Assembly (NCBI RefSeq): GCF_009905375.1
Contig: NC_133657.1
Location: 49,793,831 to 49,857,830 of the forward strand
DNA: 64,000 bases
Source: Apium graveolens
Lineage: Eukaryota; Streptophyta; Magnoliopsida; Apiales; Apiaceae
Direction of reading: 5' to 3'
Shown here one piece after another: positions 23,356 through 36,226 of the stretch. Each line of letters begins with the position of its first letter. Position 1 is the stretch's first letter. The notes below the pieces were generated by a model, which saw only the letters and a list, made by a program, of their open reading frames with translations, did not search any database and had not been told where the DNA came from. The position numbers and the translations under genes were made by a program.

Positions 23356-23769
23356 TTTCTAGCCCGTGTTAGGACTGTTTTATGATTCTGCTTTGTATTC
23401 ATCTTCTTCATAATTAATGAATATCCTTAATCTTCTTTTGCTTTCTTCTTTGATTCTTAAGTGAATACTTGTTTGCTTTCTTGTCTGTGCTTGAATGCTT
23501 TTAACTGTTGATATCCAAATCAGTACTGCATGCTTAATTTTAGATGTTTCTAATAGTGCATGTGAATAAACTAATCTATATTTAAGTTCATGTGATCACT
23601 TCATTACAAATTAAGCACACTACAGGAGGTAACTGTTGTTAAAAAAGAAATTTATGGAAGATTTAATTCTTAGCCAATGAGGATTATTATCTTTTAGTGT
23701 ACTTGACTATCTGAAATATCTATTCAAGACATACTTTTGAGACTTTCTTTTTCTATTCAAGAAAGTTGT
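23356..23769 (+). other. Element D region after the accessory gene, no gene seen
   Basis: AT-rich sequence with no open frame of note and no recognisable LTR. It should be D's 3' part before its 3' LTR, but block H starts at 23770 and D's LTR is not in the window. Confidence 0.5.
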
Positions 23770-26056
23770 TGTAACGACTGAGAAATTACGAGTGTATTAT
23801 ATCTTAATACAGATGAATTATGTGTTTTAACATGTTATTAAGAGTGTTGAATTGTGAAACCCTAACTGTTATATGCTACGTGTATTCTTTTTTGTCAGAA
23901 TGTGTTCGGGGGAAATTATCGGGTGTTTTATTCTAGGGTAAATGCTTTTATATCAAAAGTTGTACGGCCCAAACAGTGTTTTAATAGCCTAAAATTCAAA
24001 CAAAATCATTGGCCTTATTTTTCCTAGTATGGCTTATACCATATCGATATTCTAAACATCCAGACATTTTACAAATTTTCTCGTTCCGCGAAAAATGAAT
24101 TTTTGGGGCCCCTTCGGTATTAAAAACCCCACAAAGCACATTTTTATTTTTATAGGATCATAAAATTATCAAATATTATTTTTGTTTGCATTTTTTTATT
24201 ATTCGCAATTTTTGAGAATTTTTGGCATATATTTTGTATTTATTGGATATTAAAAAATTCAAAATTAATACCGAAAAACTATAAAATTAAGGGCCAATTA
24301 ATTTTAATAGATGTATAATTAGGTCCTTAACTTTTATTAGGGGTATTTTTACTACAATTATAAATAACAGATTTTCTATTTATTAATTAATTAAAATTAT
24401 AAAAAAATCAGAAAATTCAAGAAATTCCCTAATTTCTCCGCTATTAGGGTTTGGAGTTCTTGCAATCAATCTGCAATTTCATCGTGTTTCTGTTCACCAA
24501 ATCAATCATGTAAGTAACCAATCTGAAGCTCTTTGAATCCTCATTCGAATTCTGTAATCAATTTCATCGTTGGATTATTTGAATTTAAAATCATAATTTT
24601 CGGGTTTATTTCTGATTTGGGTGTTTTTGATTGAGTTTGCTGTGATATTTTGAGTACCATAGATGAGTAGATCGTCGAATTTGCAGTCGTTTGAGACCGG
24701 TTTGGTTGATTTTTATTTCCGTTTTAGGCTCGTCGGAAAATCGCCGTTACCGGCGGTGTTTCTTCATTTTCTGGCTTCAAAATCGACGAAAGAAGGAGGG
24801 AGGATCGTTGATGTGTTGTGGGGATTAAAAACGGTGAAGAAACGACTTGAATACAGGTGGTTTTGTAGTCGGATTATCACCGGAAATCGGGGTTCGTCGC
24901 CGGGTTTTAGAACCGGCCGACAACCCGGTTTGTTCTTGAAGAACCCAGGATCGACGCGGTTTCGACGCGGAGTCGACCCGGTTTTGATCCAATTCCCCTA
25001 ATCTGATTTCTGAAAAAGCTATTTCTGTATTTTTCTAATTTAATTTAATTTTATAAAAATCAGAAAATCAGTTTTATTATTTAATAAATTAAATAATTAC
25101 TTTGATTAATTATCTGAATTATTTTGTTAATAATTTCTAAATTATTTTCTTATTTTAGAAATTCAAAAATTTATGTATTTATTTATTTATTTACTCATTA
25201 TTTATTTATTTAATTAGTTATTTCTTTTTTGTTGATTATTTATTTAAACATATTATTTATTTAATAATTAATCAGTTTACAAAAATAATTTGTGATAAAT
25301 TCAATTTGTTTTCTATTTATTTTAGAAATTTGGAAATGTAAATATATATTTATTTATTTAATAATTTCCTAATTACTTATTATTTATTTAAATTGATTAA
25401 TTATTTTATAATTAATCAGTTTAATTAAATAATTTGTAATAAATTCTATTTAATTCCAAAAATTAGGATTTTTTTAAATATGATAATTCCTAGATAATTA
25501 TTTAAAAATATATTTGAGGTTCAATTATTTGTGAATAGTTAATTATAATTGACTAATAATTGATTAATTCTTTTTTATTGCGTAACAATTGAACTGTTTG
25601 TATGATTTAATCGAAACGAAAGCCCTTAGACTCAGAAAAATGACCCGATTCCATTAAAAATTATAAATCTTAATTCCTTTCGGAGACGAGACGGCTTTCG
25701 ATAATTATCCATTTCAAGCCTTATTATTTATAAATACGAGTTCAATAAATCCCAGAAAATTAGAAAATGAATCAGATATGGCTTATTAATGTGAATATAA
25801 ATATAATGTCGAACCTAAAAGTATTTGTAAGTTTAAATAAACTATGTGACTTACGTGTTACGTGATTTATGTGATTACTTGAGTCTTATATGCTAGATAA
25901 TTTATATACGAGTCAGATAGAGTCGTGTGGGTAGACGATAAAGGCTACGTGATCTCAGTCTGAGACATTATTATGATGTAAGCCAACTAAATGAGTATCT
26001 TTCTTTGATAGATATAACTCCAACAAGGTGGAAGCAATCCGTGTTCGAGAAGTGTA
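23770..26056. mobile_element. Orphan LTR-like block H, probably Ty3/gypsy, cut by element E
   Basis: It starts TGTAACGACTGAGAAATTACG, an opening typical of long gypsy LTRs in plants. It contains no pol text. It is very AT-rich except for a GC-rich segment at 24660-25000. That segment is open for 112 codons (24663-25001) but shows no domain and is not called as a gene. The block runs to 26056, where E's LTR begins. The other end and any internal part are not in the window, so both class and orientation are tentative. Confidence 0.4.
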
Positions 26057-27533
26057 TGTTAGGTAATGAATAACACACAAGGGGGGTGAATGTGTTTTAC
26101 TATTTTTAGGCTTTTCTTGAATGTTTATGGTTTGAACAAAGTAAATAATTCTTGTAGAAAGATATGTTCATGCCGAATTTAGGTTGCTGGAAATAAAGAA
26201 CACAGATCTTCAAAATTCACTTAATTTTATATTAAAATTAAGACTGTTTTGCTACAAAATTTCTAGGCTCTTTGTTGATAAAGAGCTTAGCTTCTTTTTT
26301 AGAGTGTTACAAGAGATTTGATCTAAATTGTTACAACTGACTAAGGACCAGTGTTAACTTTATAGTTCAGTTAACTGTTGGTTTACACAGGGTTTAATAA
26401 GACATGTTATTAGCTTTTCTAAACTGTCACTTGTCATTTCTATTTATAGAAAAGTAGATCTTCCATTTCCGGCTTAGCATATCTTTGGCATCCCATGTTC
26501 ACTTTAATCTTCCTCTGTCAGTTAATTTTACCATTGATCTTGCACACTCTTCAAGCTGCTTATTGTAGACTTGTCAATCCAGCTGTTGGTTTTTTTTTGT
26601 TGATTGATTATCTTGGATATTGAACTGATCTGCAACTCTGTACTTTGAGATTGTACTTCGAGATCTCCAGTTTAGGTCTATATAACACTTGACATCTCGA
26701 TAAGTATAATGACTTATCGAGATCTCTAGTATCCCATATTTGACATGGCTTGTAGATCTCTTCATTTCTCTATAAGAGAATTTTGATCTTTTTAGATCTC
26801 TCGTCTTCAAATCTTCACTGTGACTTATCAATAACTCTTAGTTTACTAGTGGCTTTTTGACTTGTCGATATCACAGAGTTCTCTAGTCAAAATTCACCTT
26901 GTCGATGTCTCTGAGTTCTCTAGTGAATTTTGACTTATCCATATCTTTGAGTTCTCTAGTGGACTTACACTTATCGATAACTCAGAGTTCTCTAATGGAT
27001 GTAGACTTGTCGATAACTCTGAGTTTTCTAGTGAAGAAGTGGCTTGTCGATATCTCCAATCTTCATGTCTTCAATTTGGCTTGTCGATATCTATGAGTTC
27101 TCTAGTAGCTTTCCTGACTTCTCGATAGGCCATTCTGGAGTTCTCGAGTGACTTCTCTATAACAATAAATCTGTGACTTGTAGAGATCTTGACTTAGAGC
27201 ATTTTTCCTAATACAGATTTATTCAACTCCAAGCTTCTTCATAATTCTTCTGAGGCATGATCTTCTTGATCTTCTTTCAGATAGAATTCTTAGGCTTGAC
27301 ACTGTTTATAGAAAAAGGCTCCAGTCTGCTCCTTTGACAATTTTACAGACTTTAAATGTTACAAGTATAAATTATAGATTAAGATAATAATACAACTTAC
27401 TTAGGGTTGGCCCCAAGTTTAGCTGATCACCAAGGACAGCAATTCATTAATCTCCTCTTTAGATCAGATGTCCATTTGACTTGCTTCATATTTTGATCAG
27501 GGATATCTTTGACATCATCACTAATATTTTACA
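26057..27533 (-). repeat. 3' LTR of copia E, 1477 bp
   Basis: On the plus strand it runs from TGTTAGGTAATGAATAACAC (26057) to ...CTAATATTTTACA (27533). The reversed polypurine tract ATCTCCCCC follows. It matches 62973-64000 at its left part. It contains the TCGATA motif array listed separately. Confidence 0.92.
26861..27150 (-). repeat. Degenerate minisatellite in the E LTR, unit about 35-45 bp
   Basis: About eight copies of CTTRTCGATATC...TGAGTTCTCTAGTG occur, starting near 26861, 26899, 26932, 26968, 27007, 27041, 27078 and 27117. More degenerate copies lie leftwards (for example 26690-26730). The 5' LTR carries the same array (from 63779 to the window end). Related words recur inside E at 42705-43185. 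Confidence 0.85.
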
Positions 27534-28375
27534 ATCTCCCCCAACTTGTTCATTATGAAGTTATGGACAAGTTAAGATTGATGATGTCAAAACTTTAACT
27601 AAATGCAGAGGTCAATCTCCCCATCTTGTCTTGTCTTCTTTTGAGAGTTGCATGTAGATTACTTTCATATCCCTTATCAAGAATAGACTTTCTCTGGTCT
27701 TCCCTTATCCAGAAAAAAATGTTTTCATCTGGCAACATCCATCAGCTGTTTTGGCATTTAGATATATTCTCCCCCTTTTTGACATCATCTCCAAGTAGAA
27801 AGATCCAGCTTGATACACATTGTTCAAGCTTTTATCATGTTCCATCTAGAACACCATCATCAGCTTCAAGTTTTAGTGACCTGTAGTGATTGTTAGTGAC
27901 AAAACCCTAAGCTCTCTGTTCTTTTGAATCAGTAGTCTCACTACTTCTCACTTCACTAGTCTTACGACTTTTAAGAGTCAGAGTTTCCTCACAAGGATTT
28001 CTAAATCTAGACACTCATCTACCTCTCCTTTTGCCAGGAAGGATCCTGCCTCTCTTATTTTTCTGTTTTTCTCTAAATCTTTTCTCTCATTTTACCGTAA
28101 AAGGGCTCAATTTGATGAACTTACAGAATTAAGAGATGGCTGAGAAGAGTTGTTTGTGATCATATGATTAGGGGTAATCCACATGGGTCTAATCATACTC
28201 AATTCATCATAAAAGATAGTACCGGGTTGGTGTTGTGAGGGGATGATTTATCAGACAAACCTTTGACTAGGGTCACAGTTAAACTCACAGATTGCTTTGT
28301 GTTGGTGACAGTGTGTTGCTCTCCATTAGATGTGAGAACCTCCAATTGAATTGGAGGGGATTTGACTAGGTTACT
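27534..28375 (-). pseudogene. 3' internal end of element E with remnant of a long accessory frame
   Basis: Next to the LTR is the polypurine tract. Coding remnants are seen only at 28199-28375 on the minus strand (SNLVKSPPIQLEVLTSNGEQ and following). They belong with the remnant at 40891-41100 on the other side of element F, which also contains SPPIQLEV. The rest (27545-28198) shows no clear gene. By position this is E's counterpart of the long accessory genes in C and F. Confidence 0.5.
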
Positions 28376-28953
28376 TGTTAGATATATTTGAGATGTCATG
28401 TCTAATCTGATTTGTGTTTAGTTTCAGAACTTAATATCAGGACTTATCAGTACTTACTGGAAATCAAACTTTACTGCAGATAGGAAGATATCAGAACTTA
28501 AGATATCCGAACTTGTAATATTAGAACATAAGGAGGATATGCTTCAGGAGTAAAGTACGGCTGATTTACAGGAAATGATCTGGACTAAACAAAGGAAGAT
28601 ATGCATGAAGAGTTGGATAGCTAGAAGACTTGTAAAAAGATAATATCTATTGATATATTTTAGGAGACAGAATCATATTCCATATCAATTAGAAGATATT
28701 TTGTAACTGTGTACTATATAAACACAGCTTAGGGTTTACACTATATGTGTTATCATTCATGAGAACATTATTCTTTGTAACCTAGCAGCTCTTAGTGATA
28801 TTGTCCATCACTGAGAGAGTAGTTTAACCTACTTTGTAACAGAGCTTATTATATTGAATAAACTTGATAACGGTTACATACTTGTGTTCTAAATTGATTT
28901 GATTGTATCAACACTATATTCAACCCCCTTCTATAGTGTTGTGTGACCTAACA
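28376..28953 (+). repeat. 5' LTR of copia F
   Basis: 578 bp, TGTTAGATAT...CCTAACA. The TATA box TATATAAA is at 28715-28722. U3 holds several degenerate copies of TATCAGAACTTA (28436-28535). Confidence 0.95.
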
Positions 28954-28955
28954 AG

Positions 28956-28968
28956 TGGTATCAGAGCC
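28956..28968 (+). other. Primer-binding site of copia F
   Basis: TGGTATCAGAGCC, two bases after the LTR; complementary to the initiator-Met tRNA 3' end. Confidence 0.93.
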
Positions 28969-29008
28969 TCTCTGTTGATATACAAATAGTGAGATCCAGT
29001 TTAAAATC

Positions 29009-31345
29009 ATGTCTGACGAAACACAAACCCCACCTAAGCCCACCAAAACTCAAGATACTCAAAACAATCAAATATACAATCGATATGAGAGTATTGGGGT
29101 TCCCATACTGAGAAACTCTGAGTATCCTATATGGAAGGTAAAGATGGTTATATTTCTGGAAGCCACAGATCCAGAATACCTTGATAGAGTTAATGATGGA
29201 CCATATAAGCCTACCAAGCTCTCTGTTACAGTTGCTGATCAACCAGCAAAGATGATACCAAAGGAAAAAGGTGATTACACGCCTGAAGACATCTCATCTA
29301 TTGCCAAGGATGCACGGGAAAGGCATCTGCTTCATAGTGCAATTAACAATGTCATGTCAAACAGGGTAATTGGATGTAAGATTACAAAGGAAATATGGGA
29401 TGCTTTGGATACAAGATGCCAGGGAACTGAAGCCATCAAAAAGAACATGAAAATTATACTCACACAAGAGTATGAGCACTTTGACTCAAAAGCTGATGAG
29501 TCATTAACTGATTTATATGACAGGTTTGCCAAACTCTTGAATGAGTTGTCACTGATGGAAAAGGAATATGATCTTGAAGATTCAAATCTAAAATTCCTTT
29601 TAGCTCTTCCTGAAAATTGGGATTTGAAGTCTACTACCATAAGAGATAACTATGACCTTACTGAAATTACTCTTGATGAAATTTATGGTATTCTCAAGAC
29701 TCATGAACTTGAGATGGATCAAAGGAGCAAAAGGCATGGAAGAAAGTCATAGAAAGTTGAACTTAAAGTTGAGGAGGAATCTCCTAAAGTGGTTGTCTCA
29801 AAGAGAGGCAAGGGAAAGGCTCTCATCATACAGTCTGATTCAGAGTCATGATATTCTGATGATGATGATTCAAAATCTAAAAATTTATTTGAAGTGGATG
29901 TTGATGCAGAGATGATGCAACTACGTGCTCTTATGGTGAAGGGTATCACAAAGATAGCCTACAAGAAATTCAGACAGGGTAAGAAGTTTTCCAGGAAAGG
30001 TGGAAGTTCTGAAAAGAAAGGGTTCAGAAAGACTGAAAGCAAAGGAGGAAAGTCTGATAGAGGAGATAACTCAAATGTGAAATGCTATAATTATGGTGAA
30101 AGAGGCCACATCTCTCCTGACTACAAGAAAGGAAAAGGTGATAAAGGCCGGGCACTTATCACAAAGAAGAAAAACTGGGCAGACACTTCAGATTCTGAAG
30201 AAGAGGTGAACTATGCTTTGATGGCAAAAGCTGATAGCAGTTCTGAAACTGCTGAATTGAAGGTACCTCATTCAACTCTTGCTTTTCATACTGATGATAT
30301 TTCTGAGCTAAGATTATATCTTAAAACCATGTTCATTAGTTTTAGAGATCAGACTTTAGAAAATGAAAGATTAAAATCTGAAAGTCTTGCTCTTAGAAAC
30401 AGAAGTGACTACTTATAAAAAGAGTTAGTTATATTTCATCAAACTCAGAAAGAAAGAGATGAGGCTTTGTATGTTAAAGATGAAGTGCTAAAACTGAATA
30501 AATCTCTTAAATCTGAACTAGATTAGGAAAAGGAGATAATCAAAACTTGGACTAATTCTGGAAGAACAACTCAAAAAATCTTAGAAAATGGAAATTGGAA
30601 AGAAGGTCTAGGTTACCTAGATGATAAAGAAGAAAAGGAAACTGTGGCATCTAAACTAAACTTTACCAAGAAAGCTGAAAAGCCTATAGTTAATCCTGTC
30701 AAGTTTGTGTGAAATTCTGACAAGTCAAAATCTGAAAAGGTGAAAGACTCTAAAACAGAAGTCAAAGAAAAGTCAACTTCTGACAAATTAAAACTGGATA
30801 AACCAACTGTGGTAAATGTTGTCTTAATGACAAAGAAGCAGCTTAAGTATAAGCTGAAAGAGATTAAAAATGTGAACAAGGTAAAGGAAGCTAGGGAAAA
30901 TAGGAATGGAAAGGAAGGTGTGAATAAAAGCAATAATTATATGCATGTTCCTAATGCTCCTAGAAAGAAATGCTATAATTGTGGAAACTCTAACCATCTT
31001 GCTTCTTTTTGCATGAAAAATAAAGATATAAACTCTTTACCTCCTAGATCAGGAGTTAAGAGTCTGTCTGTTAGGTTTAAACCATAAAATCCTTGTTTTT
31101 ATTATGGTAGTTTATGGCATTCTATTTATACTTGTAAGGAATATCATAGTTTGTACTATGATTATTATCAAATAAAACCTTCTTTAAAGAAATTTAGTAT
31201 AATTCCTTCTAGTGTAAATTCTGATGCTACGTCTGATAAAAAGCATGTTAGCATAAACTCTAAAACTAAATCCGCTGCAAATGTTAACAAACTTAAAAAG
31301 GCCAAAGGATCCAAGCAAGTATGGGTCCTTAAAACTAACCAATAG
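29009..31345 (+). pseudogene. gag of copia F, long form with zinc knuckles, in-frame stops
   Basis: One frame carries the whole gene from MSDETQTPPKPTKTQ, 40 bases after the primer-binding site. The UBN2-type capsid part is 29009-29700 (YPIWKVKMVIFLEATDPEYL ... LDEIYGILKTHELEM). Stops interrupt at 29750-29752, near 29848, at 30416-30418, near 30523 and 30709, and at 31085-31087. A first zinc knuckle (30080-30124, CYNYGERGHISPDYKK) has lost two Cys to Tyr. A second is intact (about 30968-31015, CYNCGNSNHLASFC), and a third near 31095 is degenerate. A long Lys/Glu-rich tail between knuckles is typical of Sireviruses. RNA-binding structural protein; this copy cannot be made whole. Confidence 0.85.
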
Positions 31346-31357
31346 TGGTCTTTGTGA

Positions 31358-31645
31358 TTGCAGGGCAACAGGAAAAACATCCTAGTTCTGGATAGTGGAT
31401 GTTCAGGACATATGACTGGAAATAAAGCCCTGCTATCAGACTTTGTGGAGAAAGCTAGCCCAGGAGTTTTTTATGGAGATGGAAACATGGGAAAGACTCT
31501 GGGATATGGAAATATCAATCTTGGGAATGTCATAATTGAATCAGTAGCTCTTGTCTCAGGACTTAAAAACAATCTGCTAAGTGTGAGTCAAATTTGTGAC
31601 AGAGGTTACATTTGGATTTCTTTGAAGAACACTGTGAAGTTGTAA
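31358..31645 (+). pseudogene. Protease of copia F
   Basis: In the gag frame, NILVLDSGCSGHMTGNKALL contains the aspartic protease motif DSGCSGH (about 31388-31408). The end reads NNLLSVSQICDRGY. Frame is lost near 31610, and the integrase continues in another frame. Confidence 0.85.
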
Positions 31646-32636
31646 GTAATTCTACAGGCAAAGTGGTTCTGAAAGGTTACAGACATGGTAACATATATGA
31701 AGCCAAACTTTCAACAAATTCTGATGGTTCTGCAATATGTCTGTTAAACAGAGCATCAATTGAAGAAAGCTGGAATTGGAAAAAGAGACTCTCTTATTTA
31801 AATTTCAACAACATAAATGAGCTAGTAAAGAAAGATCTTGTGAGAGGACTGCCAAAATCAGTATTTGCTCTTGATGGCCTTTGTGACTCATGTCAAAAGG
31901 TAAAACAAAGAAAATCTTCATTCAAGAACAAAACTGAATCCTCAATTCTTGAGCCTTATCACTTACTGCATGTTGATCTATTTGGTTCAGTCAATGTCAT
32001 ATCCATTACACAGAAGAAATATGCTATGGTTATAGTGGATGAGTTCACAAGATACACTTGGGTGTATTTCTTGCACAAGAAGAATGAAACTGCATCTACT
32101 TTAACTGATCATGTCAGACAGCTGGATAAGTTAGTCAAAGATTCTGTTAAAATCATAAGAACTGATAATGGCACTGAGTTCAAGAATTCAATCATGGAAG
32201 AGTTCTGCAAAGAGCATGGAATAAAGCAGGAATTTTCTGCACCTGGTACTCCACAGCAGAATGGGGTTGTAGAAAAAAGAACATGATTCTTATTGAAGCT
32301 GCACGAACTATGCTTGATGAAGCAAAGCTACCAACCTACTTTTGGGCTGAAGCTGTGCAGACTGCTTGTTTTACACAGAATGCTACACTCATAAACAAGC
32401 ATGGAAAAATTCCATATGAGATGGTGAAGAAAAAGAAGTCAAATCTGAAATACTTTCATGTATTTGGATGCAAGTGTTTTGTTCTTAAGACTAATCCTGA
32501 ACAGCTGTCAAAATTTGATCTAAAAGCTGATGAAGGAATTTTTGTTGGATATCCACTTTTCACAAAAGCCTTCAGAGTCTACAATTTAAGAATAAGGGTT
32601 GTCATGGAATCTATCAATGTATCTTTTGATGATTAA
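31612..32636 (+). pseudogene. Integrase of copia F
   Basis: The pre-integrase zinc region WNWKKRLSYLNFNNINELVKK ... CDSCQKVKQRK has the CxxC pair but the usual His residues are changed. The catalytic core follows with LHVDLFGSV (first Asp), IIRTDNGTEFKN (second Asp) and QQNGVVEKR (Glu). A frameshift near 32283 moves on to MILIEAARTMLDEA and FHVFGCKCFVL. A stop follows at 32634-32636. Integrase inserts the cDNA; here the frame is broken. Confidence 0.87.
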
Positions 32637-34738
32637 AAGATAATTGGACTTGAAGATTTCAATGATCATGATAAGCTGAGATTTGTAAATGAAAATGTAA
32701 ATTTTGATTCTGTAAATTCTGACGACCTAAGTCCTGATCCTATAAGTTCTGATGGGTTAAATTCTGATGTCATTGAAACTGTGGTAACTGCTCCAAAGGA
32801 AAATGCACCTGTTCAGAGGGAGCAAGCTGATGATCATACCACATCTCAAGACTCTCAAGAAGCATCAGAACCAGTCACTGGCTCTTCAAGTTCTGATTCA
32901 TCAAGTTCTGATGAGCCAAATTCTAAAATTTCTGGAAACTCTGATTCTTCAATTCCTGAAGGATCCAACTCAAATTCTGAAATTTCAGAGAGCATAACTT
33001 CAGGGGGAGCATCAGAAAATGTTGATGGAGATAGCATAGATCATGGGGGAGGATCCAGTTCTAGAGATCAACTTCCATCTGCAAGGAAGTGGACTAAATC
33101 ATATACACCTGACTTAATAATTGGAGAACCTGAAGCAGGTGTCAGAACTAGAACAACAACATCAAATAAATGTCTCTATCATACTTTTCTATCTTAGACT
33201 GAACCAAAGAAAGTGGAAGAAGCTCTTCAAGATGCTGATTAGATGCAAGCAATGCAGGAAGATTTAAATGAATTTGAAAGAAATAAAGTCTGGACCCTAG
33301 TGCCAAGACCAAAGAACAGATCAATTGTTGGCACAAAATGGGTGTTCAGAAATAAAACTGACAGTGATGGCATAATTACAAGAAACAAAGCAAGGCTGGT
33401 TGCTAAAGGTTACTCTCAACAGGAGGGTATTGACTATGATGAAACTTTTGCTCCAGTTGCTAGATTGGAAGCCATAAGGATTTTTTTAGCTTATGCTGCT
33501 CACAAGAAGTTTAAAGTCTTTCAAATGGATGTGAAAAGTGATTTTCTCAATGGAGAATTAGAAAAAGAGGTATATGTTGAACAACCTCCAGGATTTGTAG
33601 ATCTAAAATTTCCTAATCATGTCTACATACTTGATAAAGCACTCTATGACCTTAAGCAAGCTCCAAGAGCATGGTATAAGACTTTAGCTCAATTTCTTCT
33701 AGAAAGTGGATTTACCAGAGGCACAATTGATAAAACTCTGTTCTACCTCAACCATGGAAAGGACTTACTTTTGGTTAGATATATATTGATGATATCATCT
33801 TTGGTTCTATAAATGCCAAACTCTGTGAAAGGTTTGCAAAGCTAATGCAGTCAAGATATCAAATGAGTATGATGGGAGAACTTAGCTATTTTCTGGGACT
33901 TCAAGTCAAGCAAACTGAAGAAGGTACTTTCATAAATCAATCCAAGTACACCAGAAATTTACTCAAGAAATTTAGAATGCAAGACTGTTCAACTACATCT
34001 ACTCCCATGGCCACTGCAAGCAAGTTAGATAAAGATACTGGAGCATCAGTAGATATTACTAACTAAAGAGGTATGATTGGCTCTTTACTCTATCTACCTG
34101 CAAGTAGGCCTGATATCATGTATGCTACCTGTCTTTGTGCAAGATTTCAGGCTGATCCAAGAGAACCTCATCTAATAGATGTGAAAAGAATTTTCAAGTA
34201 CCTCAAGGGTACAGCTGAACTAGGATAGTGGTATCCTAGGGAATCAGATTTTAAGCTAATAGGTTACTCAAATGCAGATTTTGCAGGATACAAAATTGAC
34301 AGGAAAAACACTAGTGGAAGCTGCCAATTTCTTGGAGGCAGATTGGTTTCTTGGTTTAGCAAGAAACAGAAATCAATTTCCACATCAACTGCAGAAGTAG
34401 AATATATTGCTGCAAGAAGCTGTTGTGCATATATTCTTTGGATGAAGAATCAGTTACTGGACTATGGGTTAGAATTTTCTAAAATACCTATTTACTATGA
34501 TAATCAAAGTGTTATTTCTATGTCAGGAAATCCAGTTCAACACTCAATTACAAAGCACATCAGCATTAGGTACCATTTTATAAGGGAACATGTGATGGAA
34601 GGTACAGTGGAATTGAATTTTGTTCCAACAGATCAACAACTAGCAGATATCTTCACAAAACCACTATGTGAAGCTACTTTTACAAGACTGGTAAATGAAC
34701 TTGTAATGGTTTCAGTTTCTTTCTCAAAATCTGCTTAG
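32637..34738 (+). pseudogene. Reverse transcriptase and RNase H of copia F
   Basis: A Ser/Asp-rich linker (to about 33050) has many AAGTTCTGAT-type codon blocks. RT starts [21 protein letters not shown], with [29 protein letters not shown] and [16 protein letters not shown] frameshift near 33780 hits the active-site region (YVDDIIFG split across frames). RNase H (33845-34738) has STAEVEYIAARSC, YYDNQSV and LADIFTKPL. The Cys of the YCDNQSA motif seen in element D is Tyr here. In-frame stops lie near 33198, 33240, 34066 and 34228. Confidence 0.88.
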
Positions 34739-36055
34739 TTTTTGTTCTCATGCATCAGTCTTTATGATCAGTTTTTACAGATTGTCTTATCTCAATATAA
34801 TATGTGCTTAAATTGTATCATATTCAATACTGATTGTTATCTGATGTGATTTTATATACTCTGATAGTGTTTTGAATGTTCTGTGACTATTCAATCCAAT
34901 GAGGATTATTCTGTTAGATGCTGACTTAGTAGTCTTTGACAAACTATGTATCCCATGTTTGAATTAGTTGTTTATGTGGAAATCATTAACACAAGCAAAT
35001 TCTGATTTTGATCTTAGTTAAATTTACTTCAGTATCTTATTAATAAGTCACAAACTAGATTTTTGCTTCTTATCTGTCAAATTCTGATTTCAGTAAATCT
35101 TAAGGATGAACTACATGCTTGATAAGCCTCATTTATCTGAAGAAAATAAAAAAATTGAAATCAGGTACTCCTTTGAGATCTAGAGTAAATATGTGAAAGG
35201 GAAGATCCAAGTGCATTGCTGGTATTAAGTTATATGCATTAGAAAAGCAAATTAATTTTTCTTGGTGACTCTTCACATTCTCTGATTACTGGAGAAATAT
35301 TCTGATAACAGCATAAATTCTGATGGCAGTTGTAACTCATTTACACTGTGAAGCCACTGTCTAAAGAATTTCAAAAGAGGCATAAAATGAGCACAAACAG
35401 TTGAGGTGGACTCTTGCATAACTTTATTCTACAATAGACTTCATAATTAAAGACATATTTTAAGCACTTTTCTTAGTTATGCCTTATTTATAAGATAAAC
35501 TGAAGTTTATCAGACTTTAATCTTTATCTGATCATTTGCACAAACACACACTATCACTCCCTATGAATGATGAAAATTTATGTGGTGATTAAGTTGTTTC
35601 TGACAAACAGTTAAGTATTATTAGCATAAATTCTGAGGACAAGTTCTGATGAAAGTTCTGATGATTAAACTCTAAAGAAACCAGTCAGTATTTGTGTGAA
35701 AAAACACAGAAACAGTCATTCATTTTTTTGAGTACAGGAGCCATGTTCTGATGACCGTTAAATTCTGATAATAGTCAAATTCTGATGCAAATCCTAATGC
35801 TTACGTGGCATTATTTATTTACTTGACTTATTTGTAGTTTTTACTGTAACGGTCATATTTATCAGAAAATAAGTAAGTGAGATAAAAACAGTGATAATCA
35901 TTTGGTTAATGGGTTGCGTGCTTGTTTTGGTAACCGCATGTGAGCAATAATTACTGCACATTTACCGTGCCCACTAATAATGTTTTGACTGTTTACATGC
36001 TGCCAGGTGTCACATGTCTGTTTTACTTCCAAAAAGAGCTATTGAGTGGGAAGAG
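34739..36055 (+). other. Element F spacer between pol and accessory gene, rich in TTCTGAT words
   Basis: No gene is visible. It carries many TTCTGAT and AAGTTCTGAT words (for example 35000, 35088, 35322, 35629, 35647, 35658, 35762 and 35779). AAGTTCTGATA is the reverse complement of the LTR motif TATCAGAACTT. CTGATAATAGTCAAA at 35765-35779 also occurs at 22573-22587 in element D. Confidence 0.7.
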
Positions 36056-36067
36056 TATAAATATTGG
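36056..36067 (+). promoter_or_regulatory. TATA box of the element F accessory gene
   Basis: TATAAATATTGG lies 171 bp before the ATG at 36227 and 1.3 kb after pol. It is followed by a leader rich in TCTCTC runs (36095-36150), an ordinary plant promoter layout. An independent transcript is inferred. Confidence 0.55.
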
Positions 36068-36226
36068 AGATAAAAGATTATACAAATATTTTACCTTATC
36101 TCTTACTTTAATCTCTTATTTCTTTTACTCTCTCTCTTTTTCTCTCTATTTTCTGACGGACTTTCTTATAGGCATTTTATCAAACACCTTGCAAACACAC
36201 AACTTTTCACTTAATTTTTCACAGAA

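Noticed and set aside
24663..25001. 112-codon open frame in block H as a possible host gene
   Set aside because: No domain, no promoter or neighbours, and it lies inside a probable LTR.
26861..27150. The regular short repeats in the E LTR as a CRISPR array
   Set aside because: Repeats are degenerate, there are no unique spacers of constant length, and they sit in a plant LTR.
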